Origin: Streptomyces venezuelae | GTDB lineage: Bacteria > Actinomycetota > Actinomycetes > Streptomycetales > Streptomycetaceae | Reading direction: 5' to 3' | Assembly (NCBI RefSeq): GCF_008642335.1 | Contig: NZ_CP029191.1 | Coordinates: 434,001-498,000, forward strand | Length of the DNA: 64,000 nt | Shown here: piece after piece, positions 38,165 to 47,412 of the stretch | How the letters are laid out: the number at the start of each line of letters is the position of its first letter | How positions within the stretch are numbered: the stretch's first letter is position 1 | The notes under the pieces: generated by a model | What the model was told of the DNA's origin: nothing | Databases searched by the model: none | What the model saw: only the letters and a program-made list of their open reading frames with translations | Translations under genes and position numbers: made by a program

Positions 38165-38307
38165 GCGGCGAGTGACCCGCTGCTCGCGCGCGGGCAAGGG
38201 GGCGGGGCATATTGCCGGGCATCTGTGTCTCCGTTCGGGATAGGTTCCGGGCACGATCACATGCCCGGGTGTGACAGGGCTGCGGAGGCTGTGAAGGGGA
38301 CGGGGAA

Positions 38308-38820
38308 TTGAGCGGGCATTCGGGTGCGGACAGGGATCGGCTGCTGGCGGAGGCCGTGCGGCTTCGCGAGACGGGTCGGCGCGAGGAGGCCAGGGAGCGA
38401 CTCGTCACTCTCTCCTCCGCGCTGCCGCTGGATGCGGAGGTCGCGTACCAGGCGGCATGGGTCCACGACACGCTGGGTCTGGAGGCCGAGGCGGTGCCGT
38501 ACTACGAGCGCGCGCTCAGCGGATCGGCGCTGACGGATGACGACCGCCGCGGAGCACTTCTGGGTCTGGGGAGTACCTACCGAATCCTCGGGCGTCATGA
38601 GGAAGCCGTCGCCACTCTCAGCGAAGGCGTGGCCGAGTTCCCCGACGACAACGGGCTCAAGACGTTCCTGGCCATGGCCCTGTACAACACGGGTCGAACG
38701 CACGACGCGATGCAGCTGCTACTGACGCTGCTCGTCACCACGACCGGAGACCCCGAGCTCGCGGGCTACCGCCCCGCCATCGAGGAGTACGCCAAGGACC
38801 TGGACGCCACGATGGAATGA
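38308..38820 (+). CDS. Tetratricopeptide-repeat protein
   Basis: 170 residues from a TTG at 38308, supported by the purine-rich AAGGGGACGGGG just upstream. The sequence is helical with TPR-like periodicity: LLAEAVRLRETGRREEARERL, AYQAAWVHDTLGLEAEAVPYYERAL, ALLGLGSTYRILGRHEEAVATLSEGV, FLAMALYNTGRTHDAM. TPR proteins mediate protein contacts. The partner is unknown. Close relatives are small cytoplasmic proteins in Streptomyces and Bacillus. Confidence 0.85.
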   Translation: MSGHSGADRDRLLAEAVRLRETGRREEARERLVTLSSALPLDAEVAYQAAWVHDTLGLEAEAVPYYERALSGSALTDDDRRGALLGLGSTYRILGRHEEAVATLSEGVAEFPDDNGLKTFLAMALYNTGRTHDAMQLLLTLLVTTTGDPELAGYRPAIEEYAKDLDATME

Positions 38821-38870
38821 CATCGTCGCGGACAGAACGGCCGCGGCCAGGGACGGAACAGCTGCGCTGC

Positions 38871-39800
38871 CTAGGGCGTGCGGCGGCGACGCAGCCACTT
38901 CATCAGACCTCGGGACTCCTCCGCCGTCGCGGTATCGCGTGGCGCCGACCATTCCGTGGCGTGGGCGCTCGGTTCGTGATCAGCTCGCGGTGCTGATCGT
39001 GCGGGTCGTGGTGCCGGGCGCTGCGCACGGGCCTGGACGAGGCCGATCAGGAGGCTGGAGCGCAGCCACCGGATCTCGTCGGGATCGTCTGCCGTCGTGA
39101 GCCTTTCCACGATGAGCGCGCCGGGTGATTCCGGTGCTCCATGGCTGCTGCGGGGCGCGGGCTTGAGCCGGTTGATGTAGGCGCGTTCATAGGGGTCCCT
39201 GACGATCTCCGCGATCTGCCCCGGATCGAGCAGTGAAGCCATGACCGCGACCCGCTCCCACGCGTCCTCCGACTGCCGGAGCAGGAACCCGGCGTGCCGT
39301 CCCCGCCAATTGCGTGCCCGCAGGTCCTGGCCTTCTTCCAGTCGTCCCCGCATCGTTTCGGGCAAGCGGCCTTTGAGGAGTGCGGCGTTGAGCTCGGAAG
39401 CGGCGAAATGCTGCAGCTCTTCGGCGAGATAGAGCCAGACGACGGCGCGGTACCGATTGAGGTAGAACTTTACGGGAGTCAGGAAGCCGGCACGGGCAAG
39501 GCGGGTGAAGCGCGCCGTGGTGATGTGCATGAGCTCGGCGCCCTCCGTGGTGCCGACAACTCTGACTCCCTTGCGCAACGATTCGAGACAGCCCTTGTCT
39601 CCGCGCACGCGGTCGATCTCCTCGCGGGTGACGCGGCGCTGCTCGCCCGGCGCTTCTCCTACCGTGCGGATGCGCCCCAGCATGACGGCGAGGTCGAACT
39701 CTCCGCGTTTCAGCCCCAGTTCCCTGGCTGCCCAGGTCGGTGTGACGGTCGGCCGAGCGGTCGTTTCCCCGGCCTGTTGCGTGATGGTGTCACCGGTCAT
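38871..39800 (-). CDS. DUF6397-type protein with HTH-like N-terminus
   Basis: 309 residues; the ATG at 39800 follows GGGGGAAG. Conserved features are WAARELGLKRGEFDLAVMLGRIRTV, which looks like a DNA-binding helical pair, EEIDRVRG, ELMHITTARFTRLARAGFLTPVKFYLNRYRAVVWLY, and a basic C-terminal tail (MKWLRRRRTP). It matches a family of Streptomyces-specific proteins without known function. The gene lies between the TPR gene and a solo roadblock gene, in the same direction as the latter. Confidence 0.75.
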   Translation of the reverse strand: MTGDTITQQAGETTARPTVTPTWAARELGLKRGEFDLAVMLGRIRTVGEAPGEQRRVTREEIDRVRGDKGCLESLRKGVRVVGTTEGAELMHITTARFTRLARAGFLTPVKFYLNRYRAVVWLYLAEELQHFAASELNAALLKGRLPETMRGRLEEGQDLRARNWRGRHAGFLLRQSEDAWERVAVMASLLDPGQIAEIVRDPYERAYINRLKPAPRSSHGAPESPGALIVERLTTADDPDEIRWLRSSLLIGLVQARAQRPAPRPARSAPRADHEPSAHATEWSAPRDTATAEESRGLMKWLRRRRTP

Positions 39801-39910
39801 CGTGTCTTCCCCCGTGCGTTGTGAAGTGCTCTCGGGAAAAACCGTAGACCGATCCTCGCGATTCTCGCTCGACCTGTGGATAACTCTTGACGTGACAGCG
39901 TCAGCGCAGG

Positions 39911-40324
39911 TCAGAGGTCCACGACCGGGGTGCGTTCAGGCTGCCGTGCGTCCACGCCGAGGTGCTCGCCGACGCGGTTCACGAGCAACGTCATCTCATA
40001 GGCGACCTGGCCTATGTCCGCCTCTGCCGTGCTCAGGACGCACAGGCAGCTGCCGTCGCCGGCAGCGGTGACGAAGAGGACCGCGTCGTCGAACTCGATC
40101 ATCGTCTGCCGGACGTTCCCGGCGTGGAAGTGGCGTCCCGACCCCTTGGCGAGGCTGTGCAGTCCCGACGAGACCGCCGCCAGGTGTTCCGCGTCCTCGC
40201 GCTTCAGGTCCGAACTGGCGGCGGTCACCAAGCCGTCGTTCGACAGCACCAACGCGTGTCGTACGTGCTCCATCCGCTGGGTCAGGTCGTCCAGCAGCCA
40301 GCCGAGCCCCATGCTCTGCCCCAT
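39911..40324 (-). CDS. Solo roadblock/LC7-domain protein (CvnB-like)
   Basis: 137 residues from ATG at 40324. The roadblock/LC7 fold is shown by LGWLLDDLTQRMEHVRHALVLSNDGLVTAAS, REDAEHLAAVSSGLHSLAKG and TMIEFDDAVLFVTAAGDGSCLCVL. It is a close paralogue of CvnB in the conservon 1.6 kb away, but has no kinase or GTPase gene beside it. Roadblock proteins bind and regulate small GTPases. A contact with the neighbouring CvnD is an inference. The C-terminal tail is slightly longer than that of CvnB. Confidence 0.9.
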   Translation of the reverse strand: MGQSMGLGWLLDDLTQRMEHVRHALVLSNDGLVTAASSDLKREDAEHLAAVSSGLHSLAKGSGRHFHAGNVRQTMIEFDDAVLFVTAAGDGSCLCVLSTAEADIGQVAYEMTLLVNRVGEHLGVDARQPERTPVVDL

Positions 40325-40426
40325 GTTCCTGTCTCCCCGTGTGCGTTCCGCGTCGAATCCCCCTGGCTGGAGGACTGACCTGCCAGCCTTCCCCACGACC
40401 GGCGGCGCGGCAAGCATGATGAGGAC

Positions 40427-40855
40427 ATGGCACAGAAGATGACCGATGACCAATGGCGCGCCTTCGTCTCACACGGCACGCGCACCGGCAAGCTCTCGAC
40501 CGTCCGGGCCGACGGCAGCCCGCACGTGGCGCCGATCTGGTTCCTCCTCGACGGTGACGATCTCGTCTTCAACACCGGCAAGGAAACCGTAAAGGGCCGC
40601 AACCTCGCGAGGGACGGACGGATGGCCCTGTGCGTCGACGACGATCAGCCGCCGTTCGCCTTCGTCGTCCTGCAAGGACGCGCGGAGCTGAGCGAGGATC
40701 TCGACCAGGTCCAGCACTGGGCGGGACGGCTCGGCGCCCGCTACATGGGCGAGGCCCGTGCCGAGGAGTTCGCCAAGCGCAACGGCGTTCCGGGAGAGCT
40801 CCTGGTCCGCGTGCGCATCGACAAGGTGCTCGCGTATGCCGGGGTCTCCGACTGA
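40427..40855 (+). CDS. PPOX-class F420-dependent oxidoreductase
   Basis: 142 residues. Split-barrel fold of the pyridoxamine-oxidase-like class: LSTVRADGSPHVAPIWFLLDGDDLVFNTGKETVKGRNLARDGRMALCVDD. Actinobacterial members of this size bind coenzyme F420 and reduce small molecules such as biliverdin or xenobiotics; the substrate cannot be read here. An ATG four codons later is also possible. It diverges from the solo roadblock gene with 102 bp between. Confidence 0.88.
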   Translation: MAQKMTDDQWRAFVSHGTRTGKLSTVRADGSPHVAPIWFLLDGDDLVFNTGKETVKGRNLARDGRMALCVDDDQPPFAFVVLQGRAELSEDLDQVQHWAGRLGARYMGEARAEEFAKRNGVPGELLVRVRIDKVLAYAGVSD

Positions 40856-40946
40856 CTCCTCCAACCCGCGGTCTCCCACTGACGCATCCGGCTCGCGCAG
40901 CTCGCCGCGGTCCGGCTCACGTGCTTACTGCTGGTGCACCGGCTGC

Positions 40947-41552
40947 TCATCCGACGGAGTCGAGGAGCCGGGCGGTATGGACCCGCCCGGCGTACTCGAC
41001 GAGACGTATCAACACCTCCTTTCCGGAATCGCGGTCCCGGGCGTCGCACAGCACCACCGGCGTTCCGGGGTCGAGGTCCAAGGCCCGTGACACTTCGCGC
41101 GCACCGTACGTACGCGTATGAGCGAAGCAGTTGACCGCCACGACGAACGGGATGCGACGGTGCTCGAAGTAGTCCACGGCGGGGAAGCAGTCCTCGAGCC
41201 GCCGGGTGTCCGCGAGGACCACGGCACCGAGGGCGCCCTGTGACAACTCGTCCCACAGAAACCAGAACCGGTCCTGGCCCGGGGTGCCGAAGAGGTACAG
41301 CGACAGGCCGGAGCGGATGGTGATGCGACCGAAGTCCATGGCGACGGTCGTCGTGGTCTTGCGGTCGACCCCTTCGGTGTCGTCCACCGACTGGCCGACT
41401 TCGCTCAGCAGTTCCTCGGTGCGCAGCGGGCGGATCTCACTGACCGCGCCCACCAAGGTGGTCTTGCCCACCCCGAAGCCGCCCGCGACCAGAATCTTCA
41501 GCGCCATGGCAGTCGTGTCGCTGCCCATGGCGTCAGAGCGCTCGGAGCCCAT
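40947..41552 (-). CDS. cvnD: Conservon small GTPase-like ATP/GTP-binding protein
   Basis: 201 residues from ATG at 41552, supported by GGAGAGGTG; an ATG eight codons later is possible. P-loop GGFGVGKTTLVGAVSEI, switch region with EGVDRKTTTTVAMDFG, and FGTPGQDRFWFLWDEL are typical of conservon CvnD proteins, a bacterial Ras-like group. It is the last gene of the cvnABCD set and overlaps cvnC by 20 nt. In Streptomyces, conservons form membrane-linked signalling complexes that affect development and antibiotic production; the target of this one is unknown. Confidence 0.95.
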   Translation of the reverse strand: MGSERSDAMGSDTTAMALKILVAGGFGVGKTTLVGAVSEIRPLRTEELLSEVGQSVDDTEGVDRKTTTTVAMDFGRITIRSGLSLYLFGTPGQDRFWFLWDELSQGALGAVVLADTRRLEDCFPAVDYFEHRRIPFVVAVNCFAHTRTYGAREVSRALDLDPGTPVVLCDARDRDSGKEVLIRLVEYAGRVHTARLLDSVG

Positions 41553-41946
41553 CGATCACCTCTCGGAGGATCTTTTCGTCGGGAAGCAGTGCGGGTGGCA
41601 CAGGTCGGCTGACGCCGACGCAGCCCATCTCCAGCAGGTCGCCCAGGAGCACCCTGACCACGCCGACGGGCAGATCCGCGCCCGCGGCGAGCTCGGCGAC
41701 CGACTGTGTCTCCGCACGGCACAGTTCGATGAGTGCCCGGTGTTCGGGGCCGAGTGCCGTGCTGTCGTCGGGCCCCGGCGCACTGTCGTCCAGCGTCACG
41801 AGGGCGATCAGATCGAAGCGGACTCCACGTGGCCCCGGTCTGGTCCGTCCGCCCGTCATCGCGTAGGGCCGGACGAGCGGACCGGCTTCGTTGTCGTACC
41901 ACTGGCTACCCGGCTGCGCGGGGGTGCCGTTCGTGTCCTCGACCAT
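41533..41946 (-). CDS. cvnC: Conservon DUF742 protein
   Basis: 137 residues from ATG at 41946 (a GTG three codons earlier is possible). Seen: SQWYDNEAGPLVRPYAMTGGRTRP, ALIELCRAETQSVAELAAGADLPVGVVRVLLGDLLEMGCV, a winged-helix-like pattern, and LREVIDGLRAL at the end. DUF742 is diagnostic of CvnC. It probably acts in complex with CvnA, B and D rather than as a free DNA-binding protein. It starts about 19 bp after cvnB. Confidence 0.94.
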   Translation of the reverse strand: MVEDTNGTPAQPGSQWYDNEAGPLVRPYAMTGGRTRPGPRGVRFDLIALVTLDDSAPGPDDSTALGPEHRALIELCRAETQSVAELAAGADLPVGVVRVLLGDLLEMGCVGVSRPVPPALLPDEKILREVIDGLRAL

Positions 41947-41964
41947 GGGTGCCACCGCCCCCGG

Positions 41965-42399
41965 TCATCCGGCGGCCGGTGGCTGCTCGGCGAAGCGCGC
42001 CGGGGTGCGGAGATGCTCTCCGACCCGTTTGACCATGCGTGCCATCTCGTACGCCACCAGGCCGATGTCCGCCGTCACCGCAGTGAGTACGGCGAGACAG
42101 GAGCCGTCGCCGGCGGCTGCCACGAACAGGAACGCGTCGTCCATCTCGACCATGGTCTGACGCACGCCGCCCGCACCGAAGTGTCGGCCCGCCCCCTTGG
42201 CGAGGCTGTGGAAGCCCGAGGCGACAGCGGCCAAGTGCTCGGCGTCCTCGCGGGTGAGGGCGGTCGACGCCCCGACGGGGAGTCCGTCGTTGGACAGCAC
42301 CACCGCGTGCCGCACCTCGCTGACGCGGAGCACCAAGTCGTCCAGCAGCCAGTCGAGTTCGCCGGTCCGTCCGGTGGGGATGCTCTGGTCCTGGATCAT
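41965..42399 (-). CDS. cvnB: Conservon roadblock/LC7 protein
   Basis: 144 residues. Roadblock fold with LDWLLDDLVLRVSEVRHAVVLSNDGLPVGAST, REDAEHLAAVASGFHSLAKGAGRHFGAGGVRQTMVEMDDAFLF in outline, and AAGDGSCLAVLTAVTADIGLVAYEMARMV. The ATG overlaps the cvnA stop by 4 nt, so translation is coupled. It is expected to regulate CvnD. The solo roadblock protein at 39911-40324 is very similar over its whole length. Confidence 0.95.
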   Translation of the reverse strand: MIQDQSIPTGRTGELDWLLDDLVLRVSEVRHAVVLSNDGLPVGASTALTREDAEHLAAVASGFHSLAKGAGRHFGAGGVRQTMVEMDDAFLFVAAAGDGSCLAVLTAVTADIGLVAYEMARMVKRVGEHLRTPARFAEQPPAAG

Positions 42400-44975
42400 G
42401 CGGAATCTCCTTTGGGGCTGTCACTGCCCGGTACGGCCCGGGGAGGCGTGGGAGTCGAGCCGCCGATGCCCGGCGGTCGGCCGCCACCGCGTGCCCAGCC
42501 GTTGCGGTAGGCGGTCATGCGGTCGCGCACCTCTTCGGGACTGCGTTCGTCTCTCCCGACCTCCTGTGCCCCGCCGCCGGCGTGGGCGGGGTGGGGTTCG
42601 CGCAGTTGCGGGGCGAGGCTTGCCTGGCGTACGCGGCGCGGTAGTTCACCTGACGCGTCCTGTGCGGCGTCCTCCGCGTCGGCGCCTGCGACATCGAGCA
42701 CATCCGCATGGGTGTGCGGCTCGTCCGACGTTTCGCGCGCGTCCCGGGCGTGGTGCAGCCGCAGTGTGGTGACCCGGGGTGGCGACGCGGCCGCTTCGAC
42801 CGCGGCAGCCAGAGCGGCTCGAGGGGCAGGGGTCGGGACGGAGTCGGCGTTCATGTCGTGGCCCGTTGGTTCGTGCACGCGCGCGTGCTCCTTCGGTGTG
42901 CCGCTGTGCAGGAGGGCGGTCGGCAGCAGGACGACCGCTGTCGTGCCTCCGAAGGGGGAAGTGCGCAGGTGCACTTTGATGTCGTGGTGCGCCGCGAGTC
43001 TGCTGACCACGAAGAGGCCGAGTTGGTCGCTGTCGAACAGGTCGAGCGCCTCGGAGTGCTGGATGCGGCGGTTGGCTTCCGCGAGCGTCTCCTTGCCCAT
43101 GCCCAGCCCGCGGTCCTCGATCTCCAGGGCATAGCCGTTGCCCACCGGTTCGCCACTGACGCGGACCTTGGTGTGCGGGGGCGAGAACTGCGCGGCGTTC
43201 TCCACGAGTTCGGCCAGGAGGTGGGTGAGGTCGGCCACAGCGGTGCCCTGGACTGAGCTCGGGGGAAGTTGTCGCACCTCCACGCGCGCGTAGTCCTCGA
43301 CTTCGGAGACGGCGGCACGCACGACGTTCGTCAGGGAGACGGGCATTCGCCAGGCGCGGCCGGGTGCGGCTCCGGAGAGGATGATCAGGCTTTCCGCGTG
43401 GCGCCTCATCCTGGTGGTCAGGTGGTCCAGCCGGAAGAGGTCGCTGAGCTCGTTGGGGTCCTCGGCCCTGCGCTCCATGGTGTCGAGGAGGGTGAGCTGA
43501 CGGTGGACGAGCACCTGCGTCCTGCGGGCCAGATTGACGAATACTCCGGAGATGCCGCTTGCGAGTTCCGCGCGCTCGATCGCGGCGTGCAGGGCCGCCC
43601 GGTGGACGGTGCCGAGCGCTTCGGCGACCTGACCGATCTCGTCCTCCGCGGGTGGTCCCGGAGGCGCCTCCGTGCGGGTCTCGATCTCTTCGCCCGCGCG
43701 CAGCCGGCTCATGGCCTGCGGAAGTTTGCGTCGTGCGATCTCGAGGGCTCCGTTGCGGAGGCTCACCAGCTCGACCACGAGTCCTCGGCCGATGCGTACG
43801 GAGATGACGAGTGAGGCGGCGACGGCGGCCAGTCCGAGCAGGACAGCGGCGCCCGCCGGTGTGAGCACTCCGTGGGTCAGAGGATCGGAGCGGTCGGCGG
43901 CGCTTCGGTCCGCTTTCTGTTCGATAGCGTGCAGCGCGTCCCGCACTGTCGCGTATGCCTGGTTCCACGTCTTCGCCGGGGCCGCGGCGAGGGCCTTCCG
44001 GCCGGGTCCGGCCACGAGGACCTTGTCCTCGGCCGCCCGAACGTCCCCGTACGCGCTGGCGCTCTCGAGCGTCTTCCACGCCGCCCGCTCGGGACCGCGC
44101 AGGTCCGCGACCGCTGTTTCGGTCAGAGTCCGGCGGGTGTCGACAGCGCCGGTGAACAGCCGCAGCCGCTCGCCCTCCAGGGCGCCGGCCTTTCGCGCCG
44201 CGGCGAGCACGGCGTCCTCACGGGCCAGCATCTCCCCCGCCCTGGAGAATTCGAGCAGCACGCGCGCGTGGGATCCCTGCGTGCTGTCCTGCATGCCGGT
44301 GAGGGCACCGCCCACCGCGAAGGCCTCGGAGATCGCTTTCGTGTACTGGCCGTACGTCGCATCCCAGCCCGTACGTCGGCCCAACACGTCGGCCCGCAAC
44401 GGTCGGAGACCTTCAGCACCGGTGACGAAGGCTTCCAGGCGGTCGACCACCCCTTTCGGGAAGCCTGCTCCGTCGGCGACGGTCCGTTTGTCGCCGAGAC
44501 GCAGCTCGGCCACGGCACGGTCGGTGTGCACGGCCCGGCGCTCCAGCACGTCCCTGCGGTCGGCTCCGGGCTCGACCGCGTAGCGTACGGCGGCGACTCG
44601 TTCGGCCTGGAGCGCGGCGACGGCCGTCTCGACCGGGCCGCGTACGTCGGTGTCGGCACGCTGCACCTGCCGCAGGCGGGCCACGTCCTGCGCGGTGGTG
44701 ACGGTCGCGTACCCCCACAGAGCGAGCAGCGAGACGACGGGCACCATCAGGAGACACACGATCTTGGCCCGTACGGTGCGCGGGCGCGGCCACCACCACC
44801 CCGCGCGCGTGGAGGTCCCGTACGTGGCGGCCTCTACGAACTGGTCGTCTTGGTTCGAGTGTTCGTCGGCCGGGGGACCCGCGTGGGCGCGGCGGCCGCG
44901 GGGCGGGTGTTCAGGAGGCCGGGGGCGCGGTGCCGCGCCCTGTGCTGGATCGGAAATGTTTCGCGTGATGTCCAT
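42396..44975 (-). CDS. cvnA: Conservon sensor histidine kinase-like protein
   Basis: 859 residues from ATG at 44975, which has GGAGG two bases upstream; a GTG at 45020 would add 15 residues. Order: basic cytoplasmic start, first membrane segment (KIVCLLMVPVVSLLALWGY), a large extracytoplasmic nitrate/nitrite-sensing-like helical domain of about 270 residues, second membrane segment (VLLGLAAVAASLVISV), HAMP-like linker, then a GHKL ATPase domain with LAELVENAAQFSPPHTKVRV and IEDRGLGMGKETL. CvnA proteins sense signals at the membrane. The C-terminal 120 residues are disordered and Pro/Ala-rich. Confidence 0.93.
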   Translation of the reverse strand: MDITRNISDPAQGAAPRPRPPEHPPRGRRAHAGPPADEHSNQDDQFVEAATYGTSTRAGWWWPRPRTVRAKIVCLLMVPVVSLLALWGYATVTTAQDVARLRQVQRADTDVRGPVETAVAALQAERVAAVRYAVEPGADRRDVLERRAVHTDRAVAELRLGDKRTVADGAGFPKGVVDRLEAFVTGAEGLRPLRADVLGRRTGWDATYGQYTKAISEAFAVGGALTGMQDSTQGSHARVLLEFSRAGEMLAREDAVLAAARKAGALEGERLRLFTGAVDTRRTLTETAVADLRGPERAAWKTLESASAYGDVRAAEDKVLVAGPGRKALAAAPAKTWNQAYATVRDALHAIEQKADRSAADRSDPLTHGVLTPAGAAVLLGLAAVAASLVISVRIGRGLVVELVSLRNGALEIARRKLPQAMSRLRAGEEIETRTEAPPGPPAEDEIGQVAEALGTVHRAALHAAIERAELASGISGVFVNLARRTQVLVHRQLTLLDTMERRAEDPNELSDLFRLDHLTTRMRRHAESLIILSGAAPGRAWRMPVSLTNVVRAAVSEVEDYARVEVRQLPPSSVQGTAVADLTHLLAELVENAAQFSPPHTKVRVSGEPVGNGYALEIEDRGLGMGKETLAEANRRIQHSEALDLFDSDQLGLFVVSRLAAHHDIKVHLRTSPFGGTTAVVLLPTALLHSGTPKEHARVHEPTGHDMNADSVPTPAPRAALAAAVEAAASPPRVTTLRLHHARDARETSDEPHTHADVLDVAGADAEDAAQDASGELPRRVRQASLAPQLREPHPAHAGGGAQEVGRDERSPEEVRDRMTAYRNGWARGGGRPPGIGGSTPTPPRAVPGSDSPKGDSA

Positions 44976-45031
44976 GGCCTCCTCGCTCGGTTGGGTGGGG
45001 TGCGGTGTCCCGGCCGTCACCGGATGCCTCG

Positions 45032-45809
45032 TCAGGAGGCGACACCGTCAACCGGTCGCTGGGCCGACACGGAGGCCTCGCGCTCGCCCTTGGTCGGGGA
45101 CAGCGCGACGAAGGCTGAGGTGAGGAACAGGTAGGACCCGAGGCCGACGGCGACGGGAAAGATGAACTGCATCGTGGTGGCTCCGGGCGGGCAGGGCCGC
45201 CTCGGAAGGGGTCACCCGCACGCTGACCGCGAGCATTCCGGTGTAGTGCATGCTCGTCACCGCTCCTCCCATGACCAGAGAAGCGGCGGCGACCGCGAGC
45301 GGGGACTTGATGTTGAGGCCGGCCCACAGCGCTGCGGTCGCCGCGACGACGGCGATGACCACGGAGAGCCCTACCAGGACCGGGTCGTACCGCACGTCGC
45401 CGTGCAGGCGCAGGGCAGCCATGCCGAGGTAGTGCATGCTGGCGACGCCGAGCCCTGTGGTGAGTCCGCCCAGCGCGAGGGCGCGTCCTCGGTCGCGGCC
45501 GTATCCCACGGCGAAGACTCCGGCGCCCACGACGGCCATCGCGACCAGGAGGCTCACGAAGGTCAGGAGCACGTTGTAGTGGATCTCCGTGCCGGTGACG
45601 CCGAAGCCCAGCATGGCGACGAAATGCATCGTCCAGATGCCGGTCCCGAGGGCGGAGGCGGCCGTCATGAGCCAGTTCCGTCGCGACCTGCCCGTGGCGT
45701 CCAGGGCACGGACGGTGCAGCACAGCCCGAGAGCGGCGCCGATACTGGCCATCGCGTACGACAGCACGGGGGTCAGCCAGCCGAAGGTGGCGTGGTCCAG
45801 GTGTCCCAT
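45032..45809 (-). pseudogene. MHYT-domain integral membrane sensor, frameshifted near its C-terminus
   Basis: From ATG at 45809 the protein shows repeated MHYT motifs (TMHFVAML, SMHYLGMAAL, SMHYTGMLAVSV) on membrane helices, a family proposed to sense gases through bound copper. After SEAALP the frame changes to a non-hydrophobic tail ending at 45048. In another frame the expected last helix is present (TTMQFIFPVAVGLGSYLFLT, then SAFVALSPTKGE) and ends at a stop at 45032-45034. The shift is at about 45186-45196, in a CCCTGCCCGCCCGG stretch. One extra base or two missing bases explain it. The intact gene would end 56 bp before cvnA, so it may be part of that signalling operon. Confidence 0.8.
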
Positions 45810-45952
45810 GGCCCCGGGACGGTAGTCCGAGGGAGGGCGCACGACGGGGGCGCATTTCGAAAGCTGCTGGAATGTGACAGAGAGGCGGCCCTGAACGATC
45901 GCGTCACGCTCGAACGAGTGCGCCCAACGCGCGTGCGGCACTTTGCGGGATC

Positions 45953-46561
45953 ATGGGTCACATGAGCGACGACCACACGCAGGTCCAGGAGTTCTTCACG
46001 GCCCGCGCGGCCGACTGGGACACGCGCTTCCCCGACGACGGGCCCGCCTATCGAGCCGCCATTGCCGAACTCGCCCTGAGCCCCGGCTCCGCCGTGCTCG
46101 ACGCCGGATGCGGTACGGGACGGGCCCTGCTGGCGCTCAGGGACGCCGTAGGGCCAACGGGGGCGGTGCTCGGCGCCGACCTGACCCCGGCCATGCTGGA
46201 GGCCGCTACGCGGGCGGGCAGGGACCCCGCCGGGCAACTGCTGCTCGCCGACGTGACGCGGCTGCCGGTCCGTACGCAGTCACTCGACGCCGTGTTCGGC
46301 GCCGGACTGATCTCCCATCTTCCCGACCCCGCCGAGAACCTCCGGGAGTTGCGGCGGGTCGTCCGCCCCGGAGGGCTGCTGGCGCTCTTCCACCCCATCG
46401 GCAGGGCGGCGCTCGCGGCACGTCAGGGGCGGCAGATCACTCCGGACGATCTTCGGGCGGAGGCCAACCTGGGACCGCTGCTCGCAGCTTCCGGCTGGCT
46501 CATGACCTCGTACGTCGACGAGGATGCCCGTTTTCTTGCTCTGGCCGTACGCCAGGACTGA
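45953..46561 (+). CDS. Class I SAM-dependent methyltransferase
   Basis: 202 residues from ATG at 45953; ATG at 45962 is equally likely. The SAM-binding motif I is SAVLDAGCGTGRALLALRDA, followed by the acidic GADLTPAMLEAA and DAVFGAGLISHLPDP. It is a Methyltransf_11/25-type enzyme; the substrate cannot be predicted. It diverges from the MHYT gene. Confidence 0.9.
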   Translation: MGHMSDDHTQVQEFFTARAADWDTRFPDDGPAYRAAIAELALSPGSAVLDAGCGTGRALLALRDAVGPTGAVLGADLTPAMLEAATRAGRDPAGQLLLADVTRLPVRTQSLDAVFGAGLISHLPDPAENLRELRRVVRPGGLLALFHPIGRAALAARQGRQITPDDLRAEANLGPLLAASGWLMTSYVDEDARFLALAVRQD

Positions 46562-46597
46562 GCCCACCAGGTCAGCGAGTGCCCAGGACCGGTCGGG

Positions 46598-47350
46598 TCA
46601 TCGTCCGGCGATCGCGGCGACAAAGGCGTCGGCGTTGTCGAACATGACGTTGTGACCCGCTCCCGGCACGGTCACCACGCGTACCCCTGCTGCCGTCAGT
46701 TCGTCGCGCCCGGCAAGCTCCCCGCTCGCGTCCCCCTGCAAGTAGACGCGGTCGATCGGCAGTTCCATGAGCATGTGCCGCATCGTCGGGCGGGTGCCCG
46801 CGACGAGTCCGGTCGCGCTCCGGTGGAGTGCCAGGGGGTCCGCGAGGCGCATGGTGGCCGCCCAGGTGCGGCCGACCTCATTCAGCACGCGCGCGTAGCC
46901 ACCGGCCACGAAATCCTCCTCCGTGTACGTGGCGATGCCGCTGCTGCCTGCCGTGGCGGGCGGGTGAGGGTCGAGGTTGGCCTCGGTGAGGACCAGCCTG
47001 TTCACCAGCTCCGGGCGCCGCTCGGCGAGCACGATGGCCACGGAGCCGCCCATGCTGTGCGCGACGATCTCCGCCCCGGCCACCTGGGCCTCGTCGAGGG
47101 CGGCGGCCAGCGCGTCCGCGTGGGCCTCCAGGCTGTAGGAGAAGTCGGCGGGCCGGTCGCTGAGGCCGTGCCCGGGGAGATCGACGAACAGCGTGCGTCT
47201 GCCCGCCAGTTCAGGCCTCGCGGCTATGTGTGCGTGGTAGACCGTGGACGCCGCGCCGAGCCCATGGACGTAGACACGTGCCGGGCCGGTCCCGTCCGCC
47301 TCGGTCCACCGCACTCGGCTGCCCCGCGCATCGAACTGGGCCTCCTTCAT
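46598..47350 (-). CDS. Alpha/beta hydrolase
   Basis: 250 residues from ATG at 47350; a GTG directly upstream could also be used. The nucleophile elbow is AHSMGGS, the oxyanion-hole region YVHGLGAAS, the FVDLPGHGLSDRP motif is present and the catalytic His is in GAGHNVMF. Small esterases, haloperoxidase-like or C-C hydrolases have this layout. A PadR gene diverges from it and a perfect 24-bp palindrome lies between them, so PadR very probably represses this hydrolase. The inducer may be its substrate, unknown. Confidence 0.9.
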   Translation of the reverse strand: MKEAQFDARGSRVRWTEADGTGPARVYVHGLGAASTVYHAHIAARPELAGRRTLFVDLPGHGLSDRPADFSYSLEAHADALAAALDEAQVAGAEIVAHSMGGSVAIVLAERRPELVNRLVLTEANLDPHPPATAGSSGIATYTEEDFVAGGYARVLNEVGRTWAATMRLADPLALHRSATGLVAGTRPTMRHMLMELPIDRVYLQGDASGELAGRDELTAAGVRVVTVPGAGHNVMFDNADAFVAAIAGR

Positions 47351-47412
47351 CACCGCACCCCGTTTCCTTCGTCGTGTCGTTCACCCCGCCCACCGCCGGG
47401 GCACTACGGAGA

